Assembly (NCBI GenBank): GCA_958402795.1
Contig: CATXUX010000022.1
Span: forward strand, 1 to 56,218
DNA from: an uncultured Lachnospiraceae bacterium
Lineage (GTDB): Bacteria; Bacillota; Clostridia; Lachnospirales; Lachnospiraceae
DNA length: 56,218 bases
Direction: 5' to 3'
The position numbers and the translations under genes were made by a program. Shown here in pieces: positions 48,218 to 56,156 of the stretch (position 1 is its first letter; each line of letters opens with the position of its first letter). A model generated the notes under the pieces. That model was not told the DNA's origin. It worked only from the letters and a program-made list of their open reading frames with translations, and did not search any database.

Positions 48218-49909
48218 CTAAACTTTATTCAAAAAATCCCGAAATTTCTCGCTATGTTCCAAAATGTCAGCATAATTGCCTGTCGTTTCAATTCGACCAT
48301 CTACAAGAAAAATAATTTCATCATATTCTTCTAAAAGTGGAGAATGAATATCATGTGTAATCGACAGTAATGTCACGTTCTTTTTATCAAGAAGTCGTTT
48401 CTCGATATCATAAGCGCTTTTCTTATCAATTGCTGACATTCCCTCATCAAGAATCAATATCGGCTTTTCATGATAAATAGCCCGTGCCAATGCTATTTTT
48501 TGCTTTTGGCCTCCTGATAAATTTGCTCCATTCTCTTGTATTATCTGTCCTAGCTTACATTTCTGATCTTTTATCAATTCTGAAACTCCACTTATTTTGC
48601 AGGCATCAATCAAATGATCAGTATCGTCTTTTCCTGTAAGCGTAATATTCTCTTGCACGGTTGAGTTAAACAAAAAAGTATTTTGACCGACTGTAGCAAA
48701 CAAATTAATGTATTGCCGGTACTTGTTTTCAATAGGGGATCCATCTACCAGAATATTTCCTGCGTTCTGCCTGTAAATACCATTAATAATATTGATCAAT
48801 GTTGTCTTTCCTGCACCGCTGCCCCCTACTATTGCATATTTTTTACCTTTTTGTATTTTTAAATCAATTCCATGTAATATTTCCTTTTCCCCTTCATAAG
48901 AAAAAACTATATTATGCAGTTCAATGTCTTTTTCAAAAAACAGTAATGCAGATTCTTCTTTGTGATTTTCCATATCATTTTCATCCATATTTAATATGTT
49001 TAAAAAACGTTTTTCTAGTGCCCGACCGCCGGAAAGTTTTGGTAAATTTGTCATAATGAGTATCAATGGCTGAACAAAGGCACCTGTCAACTGCATCACC
49101 GCAACCATTTTCCCGACATTCATTATATTCATAAATACAAATCGAGCTGAAACAAATAGTACCAGCAATTCTGTCGCAACGGACAGGACTGATGAAAGAG
49201 TTTCACTTTTGGACAGATTTTTATCTAGTGAATTCTTCTTTTCAGAATATTTTTTATTAGCAAAATCAAATTTTTCTCCTGCCTTTTTTTGATAATTGTA
49301 AGTACTGATCACATAAAATCCTTCTAGATAATCGGATGCAGTCCCAGTTATACAAGCAAGCTGTTTAGAAACCTTTTCCTGTGCCAAAGAAATTCTGTTA
49401 TTAAAAAGACGCGGCAAAAAATAAATAATTGTCGTACATATAATGATCAGAAAAGTAATACTTATATTTGTGTTCAATAGAGCCAGCAGCACAATTGTTG
49501 CTGAAATAGCATTTTGTACTATGCAAAGTTTACTTCTCACGATCTCTTCCTGATAAATCTGAATATCATTTGTGAGAAGTGACAAATAATCTGAGGTTGA
49601 AGATTTTCGAAACCTCACAAATGAATATGACATTATTTTTCGAAACAAAAGACTACGTAATTGTTCTATATAATGATTGATCATTTTTTGCATATAAAAA
49701 TTTCTTAGATAGTTAAATCCAAAATATAAGACCATAAAAATCAATGTGCCAAAGACAATCATTTTAAGGTCATCCATCTGACCAGTACTTACTATATCAA
49801 TTGTCAGTTCAATAATCAGTGCGATTGATACTGACAAAACAGCCGTTATAACATTTAATATTATGTAAATAAACCAAGAGCTTATAGAATATTTACAGTA
49901 TTTATTCAT
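48218..49909 (-). CDS. ABC exporter, fused permease-ATPase (AT-rich)
   Basis: A 563-residue half-transporter with about six membrane helices (residues 10-290) and an ATPase with Walker A GGSGAGKTT, signature LSGGQKQKIALARAIY, Walker B LILDEGMSAID and the switch His in LLSITHDIH. The GMSAID variant of the D-loop and the high AT content and codon use differ from the exporter at 6255, suggesting acquisition from outside. The frame opens at 50101 within the regulator gene, but the ATG at 49909 follows GGAAGGG and starts the membrane domain. The preceding HTH gene overlaps by 8 bases. Substrate unknown; antibiotic or peptide export is plausible. Confidence 0.87.
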   Translation of the reverse strand: MNKYCKYSISSWFIYIILNVITAVLSVSIALIIELTIDIVSTGQMDDLKMIVFGTLIFMVLYFGFNYLRNFYMQKMINHYIEQLRSLLFRKIMSYSFVRFRKSSTSDYLSLLTNDIQIYQEEIVRSKLCIVQNAISATIVLLALLNTNISITFLIIICTTIIYFLPRLFNNRISLAQEKVSKQLACITGTASDYLEGFYVISTYNYQKKAGEKFDFANKKYSEKKNSLDKNLSKSETLSSVLSVATELLVLFVSARFVFMNIMNVGKMVAVMQLTGAFVQPLILIMTNLPKLSGGRALEKRFLNILNMDENDMENHKEESALLFFEKDIELHNIVFSYEGEKEILHGIDLKIQKGKKYAIVGGSGAGKTTLINIINGIYRQNAGNILVDGSPIENKYRQYINLFATVGQNTFLFNSTVQENITLTGKDDTDHLIDACKISGVSELIKDQKCKLGQIIQENGANLSGGQKQKIALARAIYHEKPILILDEGMSAIDKKSAYDIEKRLLDKKNVTLLSITHDIHSPLLEEYDEIIFLVDGRIETTGNYADILEHSEKFRDFLNKV

Positions 49910-50411
49910 CTGAATTCCCTTCCTCTTTCGCATTAACAGGAGCAGAAATAATTGAGACATTTCTGAGCTTTGCTCCCAAACTATTTTTCCCAAAATATTT
50001 CCGGCATAAATTTTCGTAATCTTGAATAAACTGCCGATATTCATCATCAGTAAGCAATAAGTAATCTCTCTCTGCAAATAGCATGTCTTTTGCGGGATCA
50101 TTTTCCTTTTCGTAATACTTCTGGAAGTCTGAAAGCAAAGATAATACGAAAGTCAATATTGCATTAAAGTCATTGTTTTTAGCCGCTTTTTTCAGCGAAT
50201 AGACCTTTTCTACTGTCCCACGGATTCTGTTTTCCTGCACTACTTCTATAATCTCATTTTGCTCAAGTAATCTAATATGATTATAAATGGATGCTTTAGA
50301 AACGGCTGATAACGAATCTATGATCTCACTTGTAGTGGCTTTTTTGTTTATAGATAAATACTGTAAAATGCGTAATCTTATCGGATGTATCAATATTTCT
50401 GTTTTATTCAT
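49902..50411 (-). CDS. ArsR-like winged-helix regulator
   Basis: A 169-residue DNA-binding protein. Residues 1-75 form a winged helix (LIHPIRLRILQYLSINKK, ATTSEIIDSLSAVSKASIYN, then HIRLLEQNEIIEVVQENRIRG), close to ArsR/HTH_20 domains. The C-terminal half (about 80-165) is helical and aromatic-rich, perhaps for dimerisation or ligand binding. It is transcribed from its own strong promoter and overlaps the exporter gene by 8 bases, so it very likely controls that exporter. Base composition is AT-rich like the exporter. Confidence 0.85.
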   Translation of the reverse strand: MNKTEILIHPIRLRILQYLSINKKATTSEIIDSLSAVSKASIYNHIRLLEQNEIIEVVQENRIRGTVEKVYSLKKAAKNNDFNAILTFVLSLLSDFQKYYEKENDPAKDMLFAERDYLLLTDDEYRQFIQDYENLCRKYFGKNSLGAKLRNVSIISAPVNAKEEGNSDE

Positions 50412-50475
50412 TTTTTGCCCTCCAGTCTTTTTTTTTGAATTATTATATTTATTTTTATTATTCTAATTATTTATA

Positions 50476-50504
50476 ATAATATATTTATTTTATGCATTTG
50501 TCAA
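50476..50504 (-). promoter_or_regulatory. Strong promoter of the regulator-exporter operon
   Basis: On the minus strand: perfect TTGACA (50504-50499), a 17-bp spacer and TATTAT (50481-50476), about 65 bp before the regulator ATG. The 50412-50616 region is extremely AT-rich and holds several short A/T inverted repeats that could be operator sites. No gene is visible in it. Confidence 0.72.
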
Positions 50505-50616
50505 TAGATTTTTATTATAATTTATCAAATATCAAAAAAGGTATTTTATATACTCTGTAATCACAAGAAAGAAACCGTCAGAATATTCTATAGAAAAAGG
50601 GATATCGGATCGGTTT

Positions 50617-51531
50617 ATGAAATGGGTAAAAGATACAATCGGATACTGGTGTGAAGATATCCTGAGCGGAGAATGCCTGGGACAGGGGATTGGTGTGGCT
50701 GTGATGGACACGGGGATTATGCTGCACCCGGATTTTGGAAACAGAATCAAAGGATTTGCTGATTTTGTGAATGGAAAAACAGCGTTGTATGACGACAGCG
50801 GACATGGAACCCATGTGGCCGGAATTCTTGCAGGAAACGGACGGATGTCCGGCAGGCTGAACTACCGGGGAAATCTTCCGGCGGAAGAAGTGCTGCAGAA
50901 GAAATACAGTGGGATTGCTCCGCGCAGTGAGCTGGTGATCGCGAAAGTGCTGGATCAGGAGGGAAACGGAACGGTAGAAAATGTTCTGCGCGGAATTGAA
51001 TGGATCCAGAAGATCCGGCAGGAAAAAGGTGTGCGCATCGTCAATATCTCTGTGGGAGCACAGCCGGGACTGGAATCTGCGGCTCAGAAGCGGCTTCTTG
51101 CAGGAGTGGAGTCACTCTGGGATGCGGGACTTGTTGTCGTAGTTTCCGCCGGGAATTACGGACCGGGGCGTGGAACAGTCGCCGTTCCGGGCAGCAGCCG
51201 CAAGGTGATTACGGTGGGCGCAGAGTGGATATATTCCGGATGCGGACCGACAGATGAATGTGTTGTAAAACCGGATGTAACGGCGCCCGGAACAGACATC
51301 GTCAGCTGCAGCAGCGGTTATACGAATCGCTGGAAACACCCTTACGTATCCAAGACAGGAACCTCGATGGCAACCCCGATCGTATCCGGTGCGATCGCCT
51401 GCCTGCTGTCGAAATTTCCTGAGATGACAAATGTGGAGGTAAAACTGAAATTGCGGGAAAGCTCAGTCCCGGGGAAAAAAGAAAGTCAGGGATGGGGGAT
51501 GCTCCATGTGGGGAAATTACTGGAGGATTAG
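50617..51531 (+). CDS. Subtilisin-like serine peptidase without signal peptide
   Basis: A 304-residue S8 peptidase. The triad is D31 in VAVMDTGI, H63 in DSGHGTHVAG and S250 in KTGTSMATP, with oxyanion Asn N180 in VSAGNYGPG. The protein begins only about 25 residues before the catalytic Asp, with neither signal peptide nor long propeptide, as in intracellular subtilisins (IspA). It would act in the cytoplasm on damaged or regulatory proteins. The start at 50617 has only a distant AAAAGGGA. It stands alone between the exporter operon and the toxin locus, with its own terminator. Confidence 0.9.
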   Translation: MKWVKDTIGYWCEDILSGECLGQGIGVAVMDTGIMLHPDFGNRIKGFADFVNGKTALYDDSGHGTHVAGILAGNGRMSGRLNYRGNLPAEEVLQKKYSGIAPRSELVIAKVLDQEGNGTVENVLRGIEWIQKIRQEKGVRIVNISVGAQPGLESAAQKRLLAGVESLWDAGLVVVVSAGNYGPGRGTVAVPGSSRKVITVGAEWIYSGCGPTDECVVKPDVTAPGTDIVSCSSGYTNRWKHPYVSKTGTSMATPIVSGAIACLLSKFPEMTNVEVKLKLRESSVPGKKESQGWGMLHVGKLLED

Positions 51532-51539
51532 GCTGAAAG

Positions 51540-51574
51540 AAAAGACTATCAGTGGTTGCCGGTAGTCTTTTTTG
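51540..51574 (+). terminator. Terminator after the subtilase gene
   Basis: AAAAGACTA (51540-51548) pairs exactly with TAGTCTTTT (51563-51571) around a 14-base loop, followed by more T. It starts nine bases behind the stop codon. Confidence 0.82.
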
Positions 51575-51591
51575 CGTTAAAAAGTTGAGCA

Positions 51592-51834
51592 TTACTGGCA
51601 AGGCAGAGCGGACCGTTCCAATGCGGCGGCATTTAACCATGCGGGTAATGTAACGGTACGGTTTACGGAGCGGTTTACTTGAGCCATACGAATAGATGGC
51701 ATATATACATCAACTAATACAACGCGCTCATTTTCTTTCATAGATACTTTGGAGAGTGGAGTAGGAGCAGGAAGTTCTTCCCAATCTTCTTCTAAACCAT
51801 AGAGGACACAGCCTAATAGTTCACGCGCAGACAT
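51592..51834 (-). pseudogene. hicB antitoxin remnant
   Basis: An 80-codon frame containing the C-terminal part of a HicB-type antitoxin: LLGCVLYGLEED, a proline-rich linker, VVLVDVYMPSIRMAQVNRSV and NRTVTLPAWLNAAALER, the ribbon-helix-helix core. The usual N-terminal RNase-like half (about 50 residues) is missing, and homology stops after AALER in six unrelated residues. No ribosome binding site precedes the nominal ATG and no hicA toxin gene is present. It looks like a fragment truncated at both ends. Confidence 0.72.
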
Positions 51835-51865
51835 TAAAGAGGATAGTTTTTTTAATTTAAAGAGA

Positions 51866-51894
51866 TTGAAACAATAGAAATATTATGTTATATT
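51866..51894 (+). promoter_or_regulatory. Promoter of the type I toxin gene
   Basis: TTGAAA (51866-51871), a 17-bp spacer and TATATT (51889-51894). Transcription would start near 51901, giving a leader of about 95 bases before the toxin ATG. Confidence 0.7.
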
Positions 51895-51949
51895 ATCGGC
51901 ATGGGAAACCACAGAGCCAAAAGGCGGCTTTACCTCTCTTGTTTATGAC

Positions 51950-51988
51950 GGAGGGTATTACTGCCCTCCGGACGAAAGAAAGGAGGGC
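51950..51988 (+). promoter_or_regulatory. Alternative hairpins around the toxin ribosome binding site
   Basis: GCCCTCC (51963-51969) can pair either with upstream GGAGGG (51950-51955) or with GGAGGGC (51982-51988), which contains the ribosome binding site. The two pairings exclude each other: one frees, the other hides the site. In addition AACCACAGA (51907-51915) is complementary to TCTGTGGTT (52158-52166) at the transcript 3' end, a long-range fold seen in other type I toxin mRNAs. Confidence 0.6.
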
Positions 51989-51994
51989 GATAAC

Positions 51995-52084
51995 ATGGTT
52001 ACATATTCTGATCTGATTCAGTTTTGTATACTCATTGTTGCCCTTGTAAGTCTTTGCCATGAGATTTTCAAGGATAAAAAATAG
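51995..52084 (+). CDS. Holin-like type I toxin (29 residues)
   Basis: A 29-residue membrane peptide, MVTYSDLIQFCILIVALVSL followed by CHEIFKDKK: one membrane helix with a charged C-terminus. This is the form of the putative holin-like toxins widespread in clostridia and lactobacilli, related in design to TxpA/BsrG of B. subtilis. When over-produced such peptides damage the membrane. AAGGAGGG lies seven bases before the ATG, in a hairpin. The gene overlaps the end of a convergent antisense RNA that would act as the antitoxin. A GAGCC/GGTTC hairpin with CCCTTTTC (52150-52173) probably ends the mRNA. Confidence 0.82.
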   Translation: MVTYSDLIQFCILIVALVSLCHEIFKDKK

Positions 52085-52177
52085 CCGCCACTACCTGCAA
52101 TAGTGACGGCTTGCCTATTAACTAGGCAGAAGAAACTTGTTGTAGGGTAGAGCCGCTTCTGTGGTTCTCCCTTTTCT
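52076..52177 (-). ncRNA. Antisense antitoxin RNA
   Basis: Predicted RNA of about 100 bases on the minus strand. Its promoter is at 52184-52212 and its terminator is the hairpin AGCCGTCACTA/TAGTGGCGGCT (52111-52101 with 52093-52083, one mismatch) followed by ATTTTTT. It is complementary to the last codons and the whole 3' region of the toxin mRNA. It also contains a GCCTA/TAGGC hairpin (52113-52127). The layout resembles TxpA-RatA, where the antitoxin pairs with the toxin mRNA 3' end and leads to its decay. Confidence 0.72.
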
Positions 52178-52183
52178 ATTCTA

Positions 52184-52212
52184 AATATAGCACATCTAGC
52201 AGTAGGACGCAA
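52184..52212 (-). promoter_or_regulatory. Promoter of the antitoxin RNA
   Basis: On the minus strand: TTGCGT (52212-52207), a 17-bp spacer and TATATT (52189-52184), giving a start near 52177. Confidence 0.65.
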
Positions 52213-52282
52213 GAGGTTTTTAAGCTATTTGTCCCTTTTATCTGGCATTTCTTTTTTGTGTGGATCGGGGTATCTAGGTTAG

Positions 52283-52420
52283 TTCTTCCACACGTTCAAT
52301 GGTTACTGCGTTAGAGTGGGGGAGATGGCGGCTTTAACATGGGAAGATGTAGATTTTAAAAATAATACAATCAGTATTAGTAAGACGGCACAGGACGAAC
52401 AAATACGAACATTAGTTTGA
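52283..52420 (+). pseudogene. Tyrosine recombinase (integrase) remnant
   Basis: A short frame between stops encodes CVRVGEMAALTWEDVDF, then KNNTISISKTAQDE. This matches the segment around the first catalytic Arg of phage/transposon tyrosine integrases (usual form CRIGE-ALTWEDIDF). Nothing of the N-terminal domain or of the downstream His-x-x-Arg and Tyr motifs remains, and it ends in TGA 14 bases before the next promoter. It is a relic of a mobile element that once sat here. Bases 52213-52282 show no other feature. Confidence 0.68.
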
Positions 52421-52433
52421 CAAGAAAAAACAC

Positions 52434-52462
52434 TTGACACCTTGATCCTTTTCGTGTATGAT
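52434..52462 (+). promoter_or_regulatory. Promoter of the ylxM-ffh-trmD operon
   Basis: Perfect TTGACA (52434-52439), a 17-bp spacer and TATGAT (52457-52462), 18 bp before the ylxM ATG, so the leader is very short. It lies directly at the edge of the accessory island. Confidence 0.82.
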
Positions 52463-52479
52463 AGCAAAGGTGATTGAAC

Positions 52480-52830
52480 ATGGATGAGATTTTAGTACAG
52501 TCATTGTTATACGATTTTTACGGGGAACTGCTGAATGAGCACCAGAAGGATATTTACGAGCGCTTTGTGCTGGAGGATTTATCCCTGCGGGAGATTGCGC
52601 AGGAGGAGGGGATCAGCCGGCAGGGAGTCCACGATATTGTGAAGCGGTGCGAACGGACGCTGGAAGGGTATGAAGAGAAGCTGCATCTGGTAGAGAAGTT
52701 CCTTGCGATCAAAGAAAAGGTGCGTGAGATCGACTGTGTGCTGGACGGTTATGAAGAGAACAGCCGGCAGGCGGACGAGATGATTGCAAAGATCCGGCAG
52801 ATTTCCGCACAGATTATTGAAGAATTGTGA
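52480..52830 (+). CDS. ylxM: YlxM family DNA-binding protein
   Basis: A 116-residue helix-turn-helix protein of the YlxM/p13-like (UPF0122) family, always found before ffh in Firmicutes. The sigma-4-like HTH is LSLREIAQEEGISRQGVHDI (residues about 33-52), followed by a long charged helix. It is thought to take part in the signal recognition particle pathway or its regulation. The ATG at 52480 fits AAAGGTGA; a TTG at 52474 is too close to it. Confidence 0.93.
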   Translation: MDEILVQSLLYDFYGELLNEHQKDIYERFVLEDLSLREIAQEEGISRQGVHDIVKRCERTLEGYEEKLHLVEKFLAIKEKVREIDCVLDGYEENSRQADEMIAKIRQISAQIIEEL

Positions 52831-52867
52831 ATCGTAACTGAAGAACAGATAACAGAGGAGTTAGAGA

Positions 52868-54220
52868 ATGGCATTTGACAGTTTATCCGAAAAGCTCCAG
52901 AATGTATTCCGCAATCTCCGCAGCAAGGGACGTCTGACTGAGGAGGATGTGAAGACCGCCCTGAAAGAAGTAAAGATGGCGCTTCTGGAAGCAGACGTGA
53001 ACTTCAAGGTGGTAAAGACGTTTATCAAAGATGTGCAGGAGCGTGCGATCGGACAGGACGTCATGAACGGATTGAATCCGGGGCAGATGGTGATCAAGAT
53101 CGTCAATGAAGAACTGGTCAGACTGATGGGTTCTGAGACGACAGAGATTCAGCTCCAGCCGGGCAGCGCTACGACGGTGATCATGATGGTTGGTCTGCAG
53201 GGTGCAGGAAAAACGACGACTACCGCAAAGCTCGCAGGCAAGTTCAAGCTGAAAGGAAAGAAGCCGCTGCTTGTGGCGTGTGATGTTTACCGGCCTGCTG
53301 CGATCCAGCAGTTGGAGATCAACGGAAAGAAGCAGGATGTTGAAGTATTTTCCATGGGCGACAAAGTAAAACCGGCGGACATTGCAAAGGCAGCGATGGA
53401 GTATGCTGCAAAGAACAAGAATAATCTTGTGATTCTGGATACTGCCGGACGTCTTCATATTGACGAGGATATGATGGCAGAGCTGCAGGAGATCAAGGAA
53501 GCTGTGAACGTCCATCAGACGATACTGGTTGTGGACGCCATGACCGGACAGGACGCGGTGAATGTGGCAGGCAGCTTTGATGAAAAGATCGGTATAGACG
53601 GCGTAATCCTTACGAAACTGGACGGCGATACCCGCGGCGGCGCTGCGCTGTCGATCCGGGCGGTCACCGGGAAGCCGATTCTTTATGTCGGCATGGGAGA
53701 GAAGCTTTCAGACCTGGAGCAATTTTATCCCGACCGGATGGCGTCGCGAATCCTCGGCATGGGAGATGTTCTGACGCTGATCGAGAAAGCGGAGAGTGAG
53801 ATTGATGAAGAGCAGTCCAGAAAAACGCTTGAAAAGATGCGTAAATCCGGTTTTGATTATGAGGATTATCTGGAAAGCATGAAGCAGATCAAGAACATGG
53901 GCGGATTATCCGGCGTAATGAATATGATGCCGGGTCTTGGCGGAAATAAGAAGATGAAAAATCTGGATTCTGACGCCGGGGAGCAGACCATGAAAAAGCT
54001 GGAAGCGATGATCCTCTCCATGACAGTGGAAGAACGCAGAAATCCGGATTTGCTGAACTTGTCGAGAAAGCAGCGGATCGCAAAAGGAGCCGGTGTAGAG
54101 ATGGCGGAAGTTAACCGGCTTGTGAAACAGTTCAATGAGACCAGGAAGATGATGAAGAAGATGCCGGGCCTCATGGGTGGCAAGGGTGGTAAAAAAGGCA
54201 GATTCAGAATGCCTTTTTGA
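52868..54220 (+). CDS. ffh: Signal recognition particle protein Ffh
   Basis: A 450-residue GTPase (SRP54) that binds signal sequences and 4.5S/6S RNA and delivers ribosomes to the membrane. N domain about 1-85; G domain with GLQGAGKTTTTAKLA, DVYRPAAIQQLE, DTAGRLHID and TKLDGDTRGGAALS; then the Met-rich M domain (IKNMGGLSGVMNMMPGLGG, and ARKMMKK-type basic stretch). Ends in a Gly/Lys/Met tail. Length is standard. GAGGAG precedes the ATG, 37 bp after ylxM. Confidence 0.98.
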   Translation: MAFDSLSEKLQNVFRNLRSKGRLTEEDVKTALKEVKMALLEADVNFKVVKTFIKDVQERAIGQDVMNGLNPGQMVIKIVNEELVRLMGSETTEIQLQPGSATTVIMMVGLQGAGKTTTTAKLAGKFKLKGKKPLLVACDVYRPAAIQQLEINGKKQDVEVFSMGDKVKPADIAKAAMEYAAKNKNNLVILDTAGRLHIDEDMMAELQEIKEAVNVHQTILVVDAMTGQDAVNVAGSFDEKIGIDGVILTKLDGDTRGGAALSIRAVTGKPILYVGMGEKLSDLEQFYPDRMASRILGMGDVLTLIEKAESEIDEEQSRKTLEKMRKSGFDYEDYLESMKQIKNMGGLSGVMNMMPGLGGNKKMKNLDSDAGEQTMKKLEAMILSMTVEERRNPDLLNLSRKQRIAKGAGVEMAEVNRLVKQFNETRKMMKKMPGLMGGKGGKKGRFRMPF

Positions 54221-54286
54221 CACATAGATAATAAAATATATCTGGAAACAGAAAGATAAGAGAACAGAAAGGAAAGGTATTATATC

Positions 54287-54532
54287 ATGGCAGTAAAAAT
54301 CAGATTAAGAAGAATGGGACAGAAGAAGGCACCGTTTTATAGAATTATCGTTGCAGATTCCCGCGCACCAAGAGACGGAAGATTTATTGAAGAAATCGGA
54401 ACTTATGATCCGAACTGCGATCCGAGCGCGATCCATGTAGATGAGGAGAAAGCGAAGAAGTGGCTGAACAACGGGGCACAGCCTACAGAAGTTGTTGGCA
54501 AAATCTTCAAGGCAGCAGGAATCGAAAAGTAA
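54287..54532 (+). CDS. rpsP: 30S ribosomal protein S16
   Basis: An 81-residue S16 with the family N-terminus VKIRLRRMGQKKAPFYRIIV, then ADSRAPRDGRFIEEIGTYDP and the C-terminal WLNNGAQPTEVV. It binds 16S rRNA early in 30S assembly. It follows ffh by 66 bp, as in B. subtilis, behind AAAGGAAAGG. Confidence 0.98.
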   Translation: MAVKIRLRRMGQKKAPFYRIIVADSRAPRDGRFIEEIGTYDPNCDPSAIHVDEEKAKKWLNNGAQPTEVVGKIFKAAGIEK

Positions 54533-54554
54533 GTTTCCGCGGAGGTACGCGCAG

Positions 54555-54785
54555 ATGAAAGAATTAGTAGAAGTGATTACGAAAGCGCTGGTGGATAATC
54601 CGGATGAAGTCGTGGTTACGGAAAAGCAGGAGGGCAGGACTACCGTTCTCGAAGTTCGCGTTGCTGACGGCGATATGGGAAAAGTGATCGGTAAGCAGGG
54701 ACGCATCGCCAAGGCAATCCGCTCCGTTGTGAAAGCGGCGGCTGCCAAGGAAGACAAGCGTGTGGTCGTAGACATTGTGCAGTAA
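54555..54785 (+). CDS. khpA: KH-domain RNA-binding protein KhpA (YlqC)
   Basis: A 76-residue single KH-domain protein with the GxxG loop in VIGKQGRIAKAIRSVVKAAA. KhpA pairs with KhpB (Jag) in other Firmicutes and influences cell division and translation. The frame extends to 54492 inside rpsP, but the ATG at 54555 has GGAGG nine bases upstream. Its place between rpsP and rimM is conserved. Confidence 0.95.
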   Translation: MKELVEVITKALVDNPDEVVVTEKQEGRTTVLEVRVADGDMGKVIGKQGRIAKAIRSVVKAAAAKEDKRVVVDIVQ

Positions 54786-54846
54786 AGCATATCCTGACGG
54801 CGATTCGGAAATAAGACCGGGTTTTGTCCGTTTTGCAGGTAAAAAA

Positions 54847-54881
54847 GAAGGGGACAGTCTGAGTAAGGTCTGCCCCCTTTT
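54847..54881 (+). terminator. Hairpin between khpA and rimM (possible attenuator)
   Basis: AAGGGGACAG (54848-54857) and CTGCCCCCTT (54870-54879) pair with one A-C mismatch around 12 bases, followed by TTG only. It lies inside the operon, so it may partly terminate transcription and lower rimM-trmD expression relative to the ribosomal protein gene. Confidence 0.6.
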
Positions 54882-54903
54882 GTAAATTCAAACAGGAGGG
54901 CGT

Positions 54904-55410
54904 ATGGAGCAGTTATTACAGGTTGGCGTGATTACTTCGACACACGGCGTGCGCGGTGAAGTCAAAGTATTTCCGACGACCGATGATGTACGGCGCTTTA
55001 AAAAACTAAAAAATGTGCTTCTGGATACGGGAAAGGAAACACTGTGCCTGGAAATTCAGGGCGTGAAGTTTTTTAAGCAGTTTGTCATTTTAAAGTTCCG
55101 GGAATTTGACAATATCAATGATATTGAAAAATATAAAGGAAAAAGTCTGTATGTGACGCGGGAAGATGCGGTGAAACTGGGGAAAGATGAATATTTCATA
55201 GCAGATCTGATCGGGATGCAGGTCACTACAGATGAGGGAGAGCGTGGAAGGCTGACGGATGTGCTGGAAACAGGGGCAAATGAAGTCTATGTGGTTGACT
55301 TTGACAAGTACGGAAGCGTGATGATCCCGGCAATCCATGACTGTATTCTGGAGGTGGATGTTGAGGCGATGCAGATGAAAGTACATTTACTGGAGGGACT
55401 TGTAGAATGA
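54904..55410 (+). CDS. rimM: 16S rRNA processing/30S assembly factor RimM
   Basis: A 168-residue RimM with an N-terminal beta-barrel (VGVITSTHGVRGEVKVFPTT) and a C-terminal PRC-barrel (YFIADLIGMQVTTDEGERGR, then GANEVYVVD and IPAIHDCILEVD). It helps mature the 30S head and binds S19. AGGAGGG stands four bases before the ATG. It overlaps trmD by four bases (ATGA). Confidence 0.97.
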   Translation: MEQLLQVGVITSTHGVRGEVKVFPTTDDVRRFKKLKNVLLDTGKETLCLEIQGVKFFKQFVILKFREFDNINDIEKYKGKSLYVTREDAVKLGKDEYFIADLIGMQVTTDEGERGRLTDVLETGANEVYVVDFDKYGSVMIPAIHDCILEVDVEAMQMKVHLLEGLVE

Positions 55411-56156
55411 ATTTTCATATCCTGACATTGTTCCCGGAAATGGTGATGAACGGTCTGAATACCAGTATCATCGGCAGAGCGGTGAATAAGGGGCTGCTGT
55501 CCATTGAGGCTGTGAATATCCGGGATTATGCCTTTAATAAGCATCAGAGCGTGGATGACTATCCATATGGCGGGGGCGCCGGGATGCTGATGCAGGCGGA
55601 ACCGGTTTATCTGGCATATAAGGCAGTGGAAGAACAGATCGCAGCGGGAAGCGGGGAACATAAAAAAACGCGTGTGGTATACCTTTCCCCGCAGGGAAAA
55701 GTATTTGATCAGAAGATGGCGGAGGAACTGGCCGGGGAGGAGGATCTGATCCTGCTGTGCGGGCATTATGAAGGAATTGATGAGCGGGTGCTTGAGGAAA
55801 TCGTAACGGATTCGGTTTCAATCGGGGATTATGTGCTGACTGGAGGAGAACTTCCGGCGATGGTTCTGGTTGATGCAGTTTCCCGCCTTGTGCCGGGAGT
55901 GCTGCACAATGACGTGTCAGCGGAGTTTGAATCTTTTCAGGATCATCTGCTGGAATATCCACAGTACTCCCGCCCGGAGGAATGGCATGGAAAACGAGTA
56001 CCGGACGTACTTTTGTCCGGACATCACGCCAATATCGAGAAATGGCGGCGAAAACAGTCCATTCTCCGTACGAAAGAACGTAGACCGGATCTGCTGGAAA
56101 AATGTGAACTGACTGAGGAGGAAAAGGCATTTCTTGAAAATGAGCTTACCCATTAA
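55407..56156 (+). CDS. trmD: tRNA (guanine-37-N1) methyltransferase TrmD
   Basis: A 249-residue SPOUT-fold methyltransferase that makes m1G37 next to the anticodon and prevents frameshifting. Motifs are DDYPYGGGAGMLMQAEP, YLSPQGKVFDQ, LLCGHYEGIDERV and the knot SIGDYVLTGGELPAMV with its catalytic Asp. Start is the ATGA overlap with rimM. The usual next gene, rplS, is not here within the remaining 62 bases, and is found about 40 kb upstream instead. Confidence 0.97.
   Translation: MNFHILTLFPEMVMNGLNTSIIGRAVNKGLLSIEAVNIRDYAFNKHQSVDDYPYGGGAGMLMQAEPVYLAYKAVEEQIAAGSGEHKKTRVVYLSPQGKVFDQKMAEELAGEEDLILLCGHYEGIDERVLEEIVTDSVSIGDYVLTGGELPAMVLVDAVSRLVPGVLHNDVSAEFESFQDHLLEYPQYSRPEEWHGKRVPDVLLSGHHANIEKWRRKQSILRTKERRPDLLEKCELTEEEKAFLENELTH

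Noticed and set aside
51835..51994. hicA toxin gene beside the hicB remnant
   Set aside because: No frame with a HicA-like His or basic double-stranded RNA-binding fold is present; the space is taken by the type I toxin promoter and leader.
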